Positions 23,035-34,882 of a stretch of 64,000 bases of DNA are shown piece after piece. Where the stretch lies: the NCBI GenBank assembly GCA_035610365.1, contig CM069435.1:8086001-8150000 (forward strand). The letters are read 5' to 3'. Position 1 is the first letter of the stretch, and each line of letters begins with the position of its first letter. The notes below the pieces were generated by a model, which did not search any database, was not told the DNA's origin, and saw only the letters and a list, made by a program, of their open reading frames with translations. Made by a program: the position numbers and the translations under genes. This stretch comes from Aquatica leii (taxonomy: Eukaryota; Arthropoda; Insecta; Coleoptera; Lampyridae).

Positions 23035-25300
23035 AAAAAAAAATATAAAACAAATTGTATTATTAAATGTAATGTATTAGGCAACCAACATTACTTTGTC
23101 TTGCATCGCTTCTTAAAATGCGCGGTGTGAAAAAAATGCATTCGCTAAAAAACTGTAGCAGCAACGACATGTGTGAGATCAGAATGTGAGACCGCCATAT
23201 TTGTATTATACAAAAATCTTCAAGAATAAATGTTTATTTACTGGTATTGTGAATGTTGATTTCAAAGATACGACCAAATATCATATACAGTCCATTATTA
23301 TCAAGATTTAATCAAAACACAAATATATTTGTTTCATTGTAAAAAATGTGTTTATATTAAAAATTTGTTTTTATTTTGCTAAAAACTTATAGTATGTATG
23401 TACGTGATCGGATATGGCAGTAATTTTTAGAATCTGTGACATATAAAACATGAATTTAAGCAAAAAGATCTAATGCAGCTGAAAAAAAAATCTTTAAAGA
23501 TCTGTGTAATTCAGAAGTATTTTAATCTAAGATCACAAAATAGCCCTGGATTATCCTCTTAGTTCAAGCAAATGCAAATATAGACAAACAAGTGATGTCA
23601 AGACAAAAAAAAACCAAAAAGAAGGCAAATTGCTAATTTATTCTAAAGTAAAAGTGAAATTGTTTGCTATCTTTGTTTAGTTTACAGTTAGAGTGCAACA
23701 CCTCAAATTAAGTATTTACCCAGTGTTAACATTTATGTTAATCAACTTTTTATTTTAAATAAATAATTTTTTCCTTATTGAATTTTTAATAACAGTATTA
23801 TTGTTGCAGAGAAATGTCTTGTTCTTTTTTTGCTTAATCTCTATGCAGAACGATCTTCAAATGCGTGTGCTTATGATCCTAAAATAAAAAAAAAAATAGT
23901 TTGATATTTTCAAAGTTCAGTGATAAATGTGCTTGCATATAAAAGAGGAAGTGGATTAGTTCTACTCAATAAACACAATATCCACACGATAACTTCGAGG
24001 ATTTACCCGAGAATAATAATAAGAAGCCGTAGTATACGCGTTAAAAAACACATGAAACTAATCAATATGCGTTTCACATTTAAACCATCCGAGAGTAGTA
24101 AAAGTGTACTGAAGTAAAAAAAAAATCAATAAGTTTAATATAGACATAAAATGCCTGCAATAAGCTTCAGTTCAAAAAAAGATTGTGATATAAATAAATA
24201 CTCATCATAGTAAAAAATCTTGTTCTCAATTCATACCGTGCCCTAACTTTATTCAGCAATTTCTCACTCAGCTAATTTATAAATCATTTTGCTTCACAAG
24301 GTTAGGGTAATTAGACACCGTGCAATTTCGTGTAAAAAATAATTTACTTAGTTAAAAAAAAACGTATTGTAATTAACGTCGCAATCTAAAAATAAATTGT
24401 TCAATTATGTTCATCAAAGTATACTGATTACGCTTTTTCAATCGTCTGATATAATAATCTGTTATGCATATGATTTGCAACGCTACGTTGTATAATACTG
24501 CACGTGATTTTATTTATGGTAATTGTAGCTTCAAGTAGGAAGATGCACATTGACTGTATCCATACTAAATACGTCTACATGACATGAATTACTAAATAGG
24601 AATAAATAAAATTTGCAAAATTTTTATCAGTTAAGTTTGCTTAGTAAAAAAAATATTATGGTAAGTGGAAGTATGTTGTAAATTAATAAACTTCACGTTT
24701 CATTGTACCAACGCTTTTGTAAGTAATAAAATACTACAAAATTGGCTATTGTTTTTGAGCGTATTAAGCTATTATATCTTGTCATCACTTCAATTGCTGT
24801 TTTTGTTTAACATTGTGGGCTGAATGTTAATATTATAGTAAGAGCCAGTTAAGTAATAAATAAATTAGAGATGTTGTAGAAAAGATAACCTTATTAGTTA
24901 TTAGAGGAAATTAAATTATACAATGGAAATTAAGACAACGTTTTTATCAATTAATTTTACATGATTTCCGAACATACAGACCCACGTCATTAAAACGACT
25001 TTCAATTGTTAACAATTCTGGTTAATATTAAGTAAACTTACTCATTATCTGATACAAAAACCTCTAACTAATTTAGCATTAAAAGATCTATCTAAGAAAG
25101 CCAAAGTTTAATTGTAATCAAATCCGAGTTGTAGAGCCCATGGCTCGACTAAATTTTCCTTTTTTATTAGTCACCAGGGTTGATTTTTCGAAAGAAAGTT
25201 ATATCAGTCGATATTAAAAGGAATTTTTATTTGGTATTTTTATGTCCTTGTTTATCGTTTTGTTAATTTTGCGCTGAAAATATTTTTCATTCTTCTATAA
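23035..25300. other. gene-free AT-rich stretch
   Basis: No supported gene. Open frames such as 23,920-24,117 lack any recognisable domain. Confidence 0.5.
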
Positions 25301-25305
25301 GCTTA

Positions 25306-25488
25306 TAAAGAGCTTCTAACTACCTTTAAAACACTTAAAACAACTGTTTAAATATTTTATAATAATGTAATGGTTTCCTTAACAACATATTGACTTGTCA
25401 AGTTTTTTGTTAGTGTAATTAAAAATAAATATTTAGTTCCATAAACTTTATTAAATAATCGTTATGAAGAATTGAACCTTACACTACA
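25306..25488 (+). repeat. gypsy-B 5' LTR (visible homologous part)
   Basis: The segment AGCTTCTAACTACC...ACACTACA closely matches 49,690-49,882. The end ACACTACA is followed by AAATTGGTGGCCCCGAC, which looks like a gypsy primer-binding site. A TG dinucleotide at 25,130 could be the true LTR start, giving about 360 bp, but the right copy does not extend that far. Confidence 0.8.
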
Positions 25489-25576
25489 AATTGGTGGCCC
25501 CGACAATTTTGAAGAAATTCTTATATAACATAAGGCAATTAACAAACATAACCCATTCATCTCAACATCATAAAAA

Positions 25577-26376
25577 ATGAATGCTGGCAATAATACAACA
25601 AATCAATCATTAGAAATTGCAAAGGTTAGTGTTAAATTTCCACCTTTTTATGGTTTAATCAGATAGAAGCGCAATTTACAACGTTAAATATAACACAAGA
25701 TTCAACTAAGTATTTTCATGTGGTTTCTGTAATAGAAAGCGATGTTTTATCACAGGTGAGTGATATCGTTAAAAATCCGCCAAAAGATGACAAATATTTG
25801 ACATTAAAAAATCGCTTAATTAAACAGTTTGCAGACTCGGAAAATCAAAAAATTAAAAAACTATTAACGGGTATACAGTTCGATAATAAAAAGCCATCGG
25901 AGGTGCTTCGTGAGATGCGAAATTTAGCCGGAAATAATCTTGCTGATGATTTTTTAAGGTCGTTATGGATAAATGATTTACCAGCTCAAACCCAGGCTAC
26001 TCTATCGACAAGTAAAAATGATCTTAATAAACTAGCAATTGTGGCGGACAAAATCATAGAGGTTACGGAAATGCCAATCATAAATTCAGTTTCAGAAGCT
26101 AATAACACCAATGCAAACAACCAAATTTAACTTTTGCAACGACAGATTGAACAAATGTCATTCGAAATAAATTCTTTAAAAATGAAGTATCGATCGCGAA
26201 GTCACAGTCGTACACCGTCGCGAAATTTCAGTCGTTCACCGAACAGTCGTGATAAATCTTTTTCGCGATTTAACAAATCTGAAAATTATTGTTGGTATCA
26301 CTTTACATTCGGTAAAGATGGAAAAAAGTGTTCTAAACCCTGTAAATTCGAGATTTCGGAAAACTCAAAGGCTTGA
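25577..26376 (+). pseudogene. gypsy-B gag
   Basis: The start MNAGNNTTNQSLEIAKVSVK is followed by a single-base frameshift near 25,660. Then comes a capsid domain (EAQFTTLNITQDSTKYFHVV, then LLTGIQFDNKKPSEVLREM and FLRSLWINDLP), the typical insect gypsy gag. An in-frame stop at about 26,128 precedes an Arg/Ser-rich segment and a CWYHFTFGKDGKKCSKPC zinc-binding motif ending near 26,350. It would package the RNA; here it is broken at least twice. Confidence 0.8.
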
Positions 26377-26454
26377 ATATTTGCCAGACATCTGTTCAAG
26401 TTAGTCCTTATCATCGTCTATTTATTAAATATATCAGTATGTCCTCCTTCAAAA

Positions 26455-26751
26455 ATGGAAAAGATTTGCAAAACCAATTATCAACTTTTTGCGGCCAACG
26501 GTTCTCCAATTACAACATATGGGACAAAAATGATAACAGTTACATTAGGTCTTCGTCGAAAATTTTCTTGGCTTTTTGTAATTGCCGATGTTCATCAAGC
26601 AATTATTGGTGCAGACTTCTTAAAAAAATGTAACATATTGGTTGACTTAAAACATAAAAGACTAATAAACGCCGGAACTGATATTTCAAAGTTCAAAAAA
26701 ATAATAGTATCGTTACTATTATTGTTTCTGATGTTTTCACACAAATGTTAA
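26455..26751 (+). pseudogene. gypsy-B aspartic protease, partial
   Basis: The frame gives YQLFAANGSPITTYGTKMI, FSWLFVIADVHQAIIGADFL and CNILVDLKHKRLIN. This is the second half of a gypsy retropepsin with its conserved IIGADFL motif. The catalytic DTG region upstream lies in another frame and is degraded. Confidence 0.75.
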
Positions 26752-26786
26752 CAAAATATCCAGAAATCACCAAACCAATTTCAAAT

Positions 26787-27028
26787 AATCAGTTTTGTTA
26801 ATTTGTGTAAAGATAATAATCATGGTGTTACACACACTATAGATACTAAGGGAACACCTGTGTTTGCAAAAGCTCGAAGGTTAGCACCAGATAAGTTAAA
26901 AATCGCTAAACAACAATTTCAAATCATGCTCGATCAGGGAATATGCCGACCATTAAAAAGTTCATGATCTAGTCGACTACATATGGTGCCAAAGAAGAAT
27001 AATGAGGAGACTTTAGAAAACTAAATTC
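26787..27028 (+). pseudogene. gypsy-B RT, N-terminal fragment
   Basis: The frame reads HTIDTKGTPVFAKARRLAPD, KIAKQQFQIMLDQGICRP and SSRLHMVPKKN, the beginning of a gypsy RT. A stop lies within it. Sequence ends at 27,028 in GAAAACTAAATTC, the duplicated target of the inserted LINE. RT continues at 47,271. Confidence 0.85.
27016..27028 (+). repeat. left target-site duplication of the LINE
   Basis: GAAAACTAAATTC here is repeated at 47,271-47,283, directly after the (AAT)n tail. Two further bases (TA) also match on the 5' side. Confidence 0.9.
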
Positions 27029-27082
27029 CCAGAAACATCGGACTACCGCTAAATTCGGGCGTTTATATTTTGCATTTGTATT

Positions 27083-27088
27083 CATAAA
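27083..27088 (+). repeat. left 6-bp target duplication of the Polinton
   Basis: CATAAA here and at 42,930-42,935 immediately flanks the AGTAGAAAG termini. Polintons characteristically make 6-bp duplications. Confidence 0.9.
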
Positions 27089-27158
27089 AGTAGAAAGAGA
27101 CCAGCATCCCCTCCACTTTTGACGTCACACGACCTCGTCGCAAACGTACGTGAAGGGT

Positions 27159-27338
27159 TTTTTTTCTCTCTCACACATTGTTTTCTCTCTCACACATTTT
27201 TTTTTCTCTCTCACACATTTTTTTCTCTCTCACACATTTTTTTCTCTCTCACACATTTTTTTTCTCTCTCACACATTTTTTTCTCTCTCACACATGTTTT
27301 TCTCTCACACATTTTTTTTCTCTCTCTCACATTGTTAC
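27159..27338 (+). repeat. minisatellite TTTTTTCTCTCTCACACAT inside the Polinton end
   Basis: About nine tandem units of roughly 19-20 bp differ mainly in T-tract length. The mirror array at about 42,676-42,860 has a slightly different unit pattern, so the arrays evolve separately or gene conversion is incomplete. Open reading frames across it (Leu/Ser/Phe/His-rich) are artefacts of the repeat. Confidence 0.9.
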
Positions 27339-27454
27339 ATCATCGCATAATTGGTAATTTTGATTGCGTCGTGCGTCATCGCGTAACTGGTAATTTTTTA
27401 TGCGTCATGAAGTCTCATGATTCGAGCGAGAAGTATTTTTATTTAAAAAAAGCT

Positions 27455-27530
27455 GTGGGTGTACCTGGATTTGAACCCGGGCTTCTTGATTACAAAGCGG
27501 CGACCGTAACCACTGGCCTACGCAAACAGT
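27455..27530 (-). other. tRNA-like sequence in the Polinton left end
   Basis: On the - strand it has a box A-like TAGGCCAGTGG (27,510-27,520) and a box B-like GGTTCAAATCC (27,467-27,477), correctly spaced for a tRNA. The D-stem pairs (GGCC/GGTC) and the T-arm looks normal. Acceptor and anticodon stems pair poorly. It is therefore a tRNA-derived relic or pol III promoter-like element rather than a functional tRNA. The same sequence is mirrored in the right end. Confidence 0.65.
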
Positions 27531-27700
27531 TGAATCGAAACGGTGAATTGTAAATAATATAGTGATATATAAAAAAAAAATGCCATGAAAGTACTGAAAG
27601 CAGGGTTGAAAAACGTGATTTGTAACAAAAGAAAAAATAAGAAAATTTTATACAAATAGTTTTGAAAACAATAAAAACTACATATAAAAACCTTTATTTT

Positions 27701-28212
27701 TTAATTCATTATAAACTCTTCTATAAAATACATTATTTCTAATGCGCTTTCTGGAAGTTCTTCCCACTCGTTTTGTACAATTATAACTTCTATTTTAGAG
27801 TTTTTTTCCAAGTCTTCTTCCATTTTGTCGTCTTTTTCATCTGCAATATAGTTAGTTGTTCAAGTTGTAAGCAATAAAAAGTATTTGTACGTACCTTCCG
27901 AGGAAATGCTAATGATGCTATCATCGGCACTATCAGCTGACATAAAACCTGATAGATCCTTTATTTGAGGAGGTCTTGCGCGACAACTTGGCAAATCATC
28001 TTCATATATGCCTCTAGCAGATGGAGTACACCAATCTCTTTGCGATGTAGCCACTATGCAGCAACTTTTAAAAAGATCTGTGAAAATCATATATTAATGT
28101 GCATAGTAAAGATAAAGGATGTTATACCTGAGTTCTCTAAATTAACGCTGCAGTTTTCACAGATATTTTCCGATTCAAAGAGAGGACTACTTAGAACGGG
28201 TAAACCTTCCAT
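27701..28212 (-). CDS. three-exon Polinton gene, acidic protein of unknown function
   Basis: The exons are 28,128-28,212 (starting MEGLPVLSSPLFESENICEN), 27,895-28,077 and 27,701-27,840. Introns of 50 and 54 bp have clean ends: CAG|GTATAA ... TTTCACAG and GAAG|GTACGT ... TATTGCAG. Reading frame is kept across both, giving about 135 residues. The first part has a CxxC (CENC) and a CC pair. The end is strongly acidic (DEKDDKMEEDLEKN) and closes with MYFIEEFIMN. An AATAAA-like signal follows the stop. An acceptor-like TTTTTTTAG at about 28,226 suggests a further upstream 5' exon. I do not recognise the product. It lies outside the usual Polinton core set. Confidence 0.6.
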
Positions 28213-28374
28213 TGCAGTAATTATACCTAAAAAAATTATTTGCAATCAGTACTAGCGGTGGGTATCAAACATATGAATAAAATTGTCATTAGCTGTAAAT
28301 ATAGTTTTACACAGTTGGAATTAAATATGTAATTGCATAAAAAGCATTACTGTTTGTAAAAAAAAAAGATTATA

Positions 28375-29930
28375 TAAAAATTGTACTTACCAATACTCGT
28401 AAGATACAGGAATAACGCTCGGATATTGTCTGACACACGCCGAAATTTTACTGGTAATAACATATTTTGTGAAAGCCAGGCATTAACGTAAATGACCATG
28501 TAATTAGATATAATTACTTAAGCAAACGCATCCTTCTTCAATCGATAGTAATAAATATAGTTTGAATAATTTAGAATTAAATATGAAATCACATAAAAAA
28601 TTAAAGTAACAGAAAAAATCAGTACCATTTCTAGAAAAGATTATTAAAAAATGTTTGACGCTATAAATATTTTTCATGTAGTTAGCAATTGATGACATAA
28701 TTACATACAACTTATTACCAAAACATACATAAACCATAGTTTGAAAAAGAAACTGTTTTCGGATAAACACATTTGAAAGAACTATAAAAACTCATTATAA
28801 CTGTGTAAAAAATAATATAACACCATCTTAAAAAAGTAAAAACAAGCATAGACTTTAAAAGTTATAAATTATTTTGCGAAAACCGTCAATAACATAAGCA
28901 ATAACATAAATGACCGCGTAATCACTCATAACTAATTACTCTAATGCATTTTTTAATCGAATTATAGTTTTAAAAAAATGGAATTAAATATTTTACCACA
29001 TAAAAAATAAAGTCTGGAAAATCAATACTATAATAATATGTAGAAAAAGATTATTAAAAACTGTACTTACTAATACTCTTAAGATACAGAAACAACTACT
29101 CCTGTTTGACGTTATAAATATTTTTCGCGTAATTTTCAATTGATGATATAATTACATACATTTAATTATCAAACCGTATTCCTTCATAAGCGATACTTTA
29201 AAAAAGAAACTGTTTTCGAATAAAATATTTTGTACTATAAGAACTCATTATAACAGTGTAAAAAAATGTTATAGAGCACCATCTTAAAAAATTAAATACA
29301 AGCAAAAAGTTATAAATTATTTTGCGAAAACCATCAACAACATAAGCAATAACATAAATGACCGCGTAATTACTCATAACTAATTACTCTAATGCATTTT
29401 TTAATCGAATTATAGTTTTAAAAAAAAATGGAATTATATATTTTACCACATAAAAAAAAAATAAAGTCAGAAAAATCAATACTATAATAATATGTAGAAA
29501 AGATTATTAAAAAACTGTACTTACTAATAGGTACTCTTAAGATACAGAAACAACTACTGCTGATTGACGTTATAAATATTTTTCGTGTAATTTGCAATTG
29601 ATGATATAATTACATACATTTAATTACTAAAACGTATTCCTTCATAAGCGAAACTTTGAAAAAGAAACTGTTTTCGAATAAAATATTTTGTACTATAAGA
29701 ACTCATTATAACGGTGTAAAAAATATTATAGAGCACCATCTTAAAAATTAAATACAAGCAAAATTTAAAAAATTCTAAAATATTTTTGTGAAAACCAAGC
29801 AACAATGTAAAATGACAATATAATTACATATTAAGTAATTACTCTAACACATCCTTCAATCGAATCATAATTTAAAAAGTTGGAATTAAATATCTAATTA
29901 ATACTTATCAATACTCGTAATACTTAGAAA
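28375..29930. repeat. tandem array of about 450-bp units, about 3.5 copies
   Basis: Landmarks recur. GACGYTATAAATATTTTTC is near 28,658, 29,108 and 29,568. AACATAAATGACCGCGTAAT is near 28,905 and 29,350, with diverged forms near 28,487 and 29,805. TACTTAC followed by ATACTC is near 28,384, 29,066 and 29,519. Spacing is 440-460 bp. Each unit carries, on the - strand, a GTAAGTA donor-like site after GAGTATT. Open frames here are short and AT-rich and not convincing. Confidence 0.75.
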
Positions 29931-30101
29931 TAGAAACTAAAATTTTTCTAATAATTAAGTCCAAAACGCAACAGTCAATAAGGTATATTTCATAAATCGA
30001 TTAAGCGCAGTTCAACTGCATTCTTTCTTGTGCCAAACGTGTATAAAAGGAAATTTTGTACAAGCATTATTCATTCTTGTACATTGTGTTACAAAAAAAT
30101 A

Positions 30102-33100
30102 ATGTCTGCGTCAACGATTTTAAATTTATTCGCATGTGGAGTACTAAGTGATCAGGAGCTAATCGAAGCCTATGAAGATGTTGTTGAGAGAATGGTTATT
30201 TATGGAGATACTATTGATAAAGAGGATGAGGGTATCTTTCTACGCCTTATCGAAAGGGTTATCGAGCTGAAGGTAAGATTTTTTAATGTTATTATTTTTG
30301 TACACGACTAACTATTTCTTACTTTAAGGATACTGCCAAGATAGAAGCACCGTCAACGTCTGCTGCTCACCTGAATGTAAGTTTTTTACTACTTATTTAT
30401 GTTTAACTAACATAATTAATTGTAGAACTCGGTCGGATTTGGGTTGACGCCATCAACATCCCGGAATGGCGACTATGATGTAAGTTTTATAATCACACCT
30501 ATTAACTTTATCTAGCTAATTATTTATAGATGTACAATGACGGGGAGTTCTTGTATTTTACCCTAATCCAAGAAAACGTTAAAGAAATTAAAAAATTTAA
30601 GACCATGGGTAAAACCATGATATTCAAATTTAAAGAGGTTTCTCTAGCAACGAATCCGCTGATCTGGCTCGAAGTAAGTTTGATATTTAATTTTTTTTTA
30701 TTTTAAACCGCGAACTTTTAGAGTGCATTTAACGAAGTGCTTGAGCACCTTTAAAAGACGCCGCACCATCCGATCGCGTAGGCCTGGTGCTTCGGAACGA
30801 TAACTACCCAGAAAAACCGGTGGGTATATCGTTCCGCCGGCGCGATCAACTAAACGCCAAGACCATCATGGCCACGCTGGAGAAAATTTTGCAAAGTAAC
30901 GCAAATTTCTTCTCCACCGACGCTCTCCGGCTTCACGTTGACCGTGTAGCACTTCCTATTGGTTACGGCGGAGCCGCTAGGGATCGGATGGTTGGCGTTT
31001 CGTACCAAGAATATTGCCGACGAAAGAAGGAAAAAATGGTTGTTGCGCCAAACGACGACAATCTTTGTTTGGCGCGAGCCCTGGTACTGGCCAAAGCATG
31101 GAAAACTCAAGATCCCATGATACATAGTCTACAATTACAGAACAACCACCAAACAACGGAACGTGCAGTAAACCTATGTAAAGATGCAGGCGTGGATCTT
31201 AGCAATGGCGGTACCAGGGAACACATTCAGCAATTTCAGGACCATTTAACTGCATATACGATTGTTGTCTACAATAACCGTCTAGGTAACTAATTTAACC
31301 AGTACATTAGCAATCTTGCTAACATAATTTGATTTTAGGCAAATCTGTGTACTACGAGGGGCCACGCGGCTGTAATAAATTAGTTTTAAACTTAATTTTA
31401 GAAAATAATCACTACAACGTTATCACCAATCTGTGTGCTGCATTTTCTACTAAATACTTCTGCGAGATGTGTAGAACACGTACAAACAGTAAAATTCGCC
31501 ACAAACAGTGTAAGTACATTTGTCCGGCCTGCCACACGTCACCGCCATGTAACAAAGATCAAGAAACTATATTGTGCAATACATGCAATAGAGATTTTCG
31601 AGGCTCCAATTGTTTTGCAGAACACTCTAAGGAATTGTGCAAGATTCTCAGAAGGTGTAAGTCGTGTCTTAATAGTGTGTGGGTAGACAAGTCCAAACCT
31701 CACAAGTGTGGGTACAGCTATTGTAGAAATTGCGATGCTGATAAACCTACTCGTCACCTGTGCTTTATGGCTAAAAATTCTTCGAAAAAATTAAATCAAA
31801 ATTTTGTTTTTATATTTTACGACTTTGAATGCCGACAGGATACTCCAGTAGCGGGTAACATGTTTTTGCACACGCCTTCTTTATGTGTTGCTGAACAGGT
31901 GTGTAATTTCTGTGTTAACATCAATGATATCAACTATAACTGTACTAGCTGTGGGAAACGGCAACACATTTTTAAGAAAAACCCTGTCGGCGATTTTTTA
32001 AATTATGTTTCGGCTTTAAAGAAAAAGGTAAAAAAAGGAGATATTGTGGCATTGGCTCATAATATGAAGGGGTACGATGGGGCTTTTGTTTTAAGGGAGC
32101 TATTGAAAAATAAAAACGCTTGGAATCCTAAAATAATTTCAACGGGGACCAAGTTGATGTCAATTAATTGTGACGGAAACATTAAGTTTATTGATTCAAT
32201 AAATTATATGCCGATGCCCTTATCTAAATTACCAAAAACTTTTAATTTTCCAGGTAGTAAACGATATTTTCCTCATTTTTTTAATACTTTGGCAAATCAA
32301 AATTATATTGGACCAATGCCTGCTGCGCACTATTATGGCTATGACGAAATGCCGGTTTTAACGCGTAAAGAATTTTTAAAATGGTACGATGAGCAAGTGA
32401 AGAGCGACGTTGTTTTTAACTTTCAAACCGAAATTATAAAGTACTGTATCGACGATGTCTCAATTTTAAGAAAAGCTTGCATCGAGTTCTGGAGTCGTTT
32501 TACTACATCGAACAGCGTCGATCCATTTCGAGAATCTTGTACGATTGCTGGAGCATGCAACGCTGTCTTTAGACGTAAGTTTCTTCAAAAAGATTCTATA
32601 GGACTTATACCTCCAAATGGATACCGGATGGCTGATAAACAATCAACTATTGCTATTAAATGGCTACTTTGGCTCGAACATACTTTGAACATCAAAATTC
32701 AGCATTCAGGTAACAGTCGCGAGGTTAGACTAAAAGAGGGCATCTTAGTTGATGGTTTTTGCGTGAATACAAATACAGTGTACCAATTCCACGGCTGCTA
32801 CTTCCACGGTTGCGAAATCTGTTTCCCTGATCAAACAGCGGAACTTAGCGGTAATAAACACGATGCAATGTTTGTACGCCGTGAAAACCACAGCTACATC
32901 TTTCCGCATTCGCTCTTTCGGTTACAATTTGGTTGAGATGAAGGAGTGCGAATTTCGTAATTTTATAAAAGCTAATGTTCAGGCCCAAGAATTCACATCC
33001 AACCACGCTATTATTCAAAACCAACCTTTGAATCCTCGTGACAGTTTCTTCGGAGGACGTACCAACGCCGTTAAATTATACCACAAGGCAGAAGAAGGTG

Positions 33101-34413
33101 AAGTAATCCGGTATCTTGACGTATGTTCACTTTACCCTTTTGTCAACAAGTATGGAAAATATCCGGTTGGCCATCCTAAAATCCACGTTGGAAACGATGT
33201 TTGCAAGTTTTTACCTTTAGACTCCGTCGAGGGCATAATTAAATGTACAATCCTGCCTCCATCAAACCTGTACCACCCAGTTTTACCTTGTAGGATGCAC
33301 GGTAAACTTATGTTCATTCTTTGTAGGATGTGTGGAGAAACAATGTCTTATAACGATTGCCGACATTCGGACGATGAACGTAAGTTTACAGGTACTTACG
33401 TTGCAGACGAACTTCGAGAGGCGCTGTCACAAGGATACAAGGTACTAGACATTTTAGAAATTTGGGAGTATGAGATTGCACAATATAGTAAAGAGAATAG
33501 ATCCGGCGGCTTGTTCACATCTTACGTAAATAACTTTTTAAAGTTAAAGCAGGAATGTAGTGGATGGCCATCTTGGTGTGTCGATGACGAAACGAAAGAT
33601 CGGTATGTAACTGAGTATCTCGAACGAGAGGGGATTGCATTAGATAAGTCGAATATTTCTGTTAACCCTGGTATGCGTTATATCGCAAAATTATGTTTGA
33701 ATTCATTTTGGGGCAAATTTGCCCAACGTGAAAATCTAATGCAATCTTCAATCATACAGGATCCTTATGATTTATTCAAAATATTGACCGATCCTTCGGT
33801 GGAGGCCCATGCACTTACTGCGATCGATGATGACACCATTATTTTGAATTGGGACAGGCCGGATGAAGGTATTGTGTCTTTAAAAACTGTTAATGTTGCT
33901 TTAGCTACATACACGACTGCGAATGCCCGATTGGAGTTATACAAATACCTGAAACAATTGGACAGACGTGTCCTCTACTTTGATACCGACTCTATCATCT
34001 TTACTCAGAAACCCGGAGAATGGGCGCCTGTAACACGAGATTTCCTAGGAGACATGACAGACGAGATCGAATGTTACGGTCCTGGGAGCAAAATTGTAGA
34101 GTTTGTCAGTGGAGGTCCAAAGAACTATGCTTTTAAAGTGTTTTCAACAAAATCAAATAATTATGAATATATATGCAAAGTTAAGGGCATAACTTTAAAT
34201 TTTAAAAATTCTCTAGTCGTGAATTTTGAAACCCTTAAAAGCATGGTTCTTAATGACGCGGTGGCTACTTATGTTCAAACGGATCGGCGTATCTGTAGAA
34301 ACTCCACTTACGATGTTCTATCACGTCCCGAGAAGAAGGTGTTTAGGGTAAATTATACAAAACGGCGTCGTTTAGAAGACAGTATGGACACGCTTCCATA
34401 CGGCTACCGGTGA
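30102..34413 (+). pseudogene. Polinton protein-primed DNA polymerase B, spliced, two frameshifts
   Basis: The exons are 30,102-30,272, 30,329-30,376, 30,426-30,479, 30,530-30,673, 30,722-31,285 and 31,339-34,413, all with GT-AG introns of about 50 bp. ATG at 30,102 begins MSASTILNLFACGVLSDQEL. Exon 5 shifts frame near 30,751. Exon 6 starts with Cys-rich zinc clusters (CEMCRTRTNSKIRHKQCKYIC), then exonuclease motifs FYDFEC, AHNMKGYDGAF and YCIDDVSIL. Past a frameshift near 32,885 come polymerase motif A LDVCSLYPFVNKYGKYPVGHP-like, motif B KLCLNSFWGKF and motif C YFDTDSI. The enzyme replicates the element from a terminal protein primer. All catalytic motifs are present, but the two breaks block a full-length product unless they are sequencing errors. 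Confidence 0.88.
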
Positions 34414-34882
34414 TAACATTGTAGTGATTTGCTTTATTTTTATTGATTAGTTTATTGCTATTTTTATACTTTTTTTGTAAATTGGTAATCTTGATTTATA
34501 TATATTTTATATTTGCTTTTTATTGTTACAATGATTTTTAAAATTTTAATTTATTCTTAGGTATTTGTATAAAGTTTTTTTTTTGTTAAAAAAAAATAAT
34601 TGTCAATTAAAATATTTCAAATGTAAATAACTGCTTTGATTAGATTTTATTATTATTATTATTAAGTTTTAGTTGTTTCATCTTTATATCTTATTACTGT
34701 TATTTAATTCTTCTTCTTAATTTTGTTAATAGTCTGTTCACTGTTATTTATTTTTATACGTTTAACTTTATTAAATACCTGAAACAGCATTATTCTTATT
34801 TGTATATGATTAAGCATTTGCCTTTCAATAAAATACTTGAATTTGAATTTACTGGCTTTTATTTATTTATGTACAATAAATG
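34414..34882. other. AT-rich spacer between convergent Polinton genes
   Basis: This spacer lies between the polymerase stop and the protease stop on the other strand. AATAAA-like signals occur on both strands, fitting overlapping 3' ends. No gene is seen. Confidence 0.6.

Larger units (their letters stand above)
27089..27580 (+). repeat. Polinton left inverted terminal repeat
   Basis: It matches 42,442-42,929 inverted, nearly base for base outside the internal minisatellite. It contains a GACGTCA palindrome, the CTCTCACACAT array and a tRNA-like sequence. Similarity fades just after the GTGATATATA segment. Confidence 0.92.

Noticed and set aside
27159-27338. CRISPR-like regular array
   Set aside because: Units are about 19-20 bp direct tandem repeats without unique spacers, inside a eukaryotic element end.
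27119-27553. Long Ser/Leu/Phe/His open frames over the Polinton ends (also 42,463-42,932)
   Set aside because: They are translations of the CTCTCACACAT minisatellite and tRNA-like sequence, present in all frames and both ends, with no protein character.
28504-28770. 88-codon - strand ORF in the 450-bp array (and 29,620-29,805)
   Set aside because: AT-rich, Phe/Tyr/Ile-dominated and repeated only as part of the DNA repeat, with no domain.
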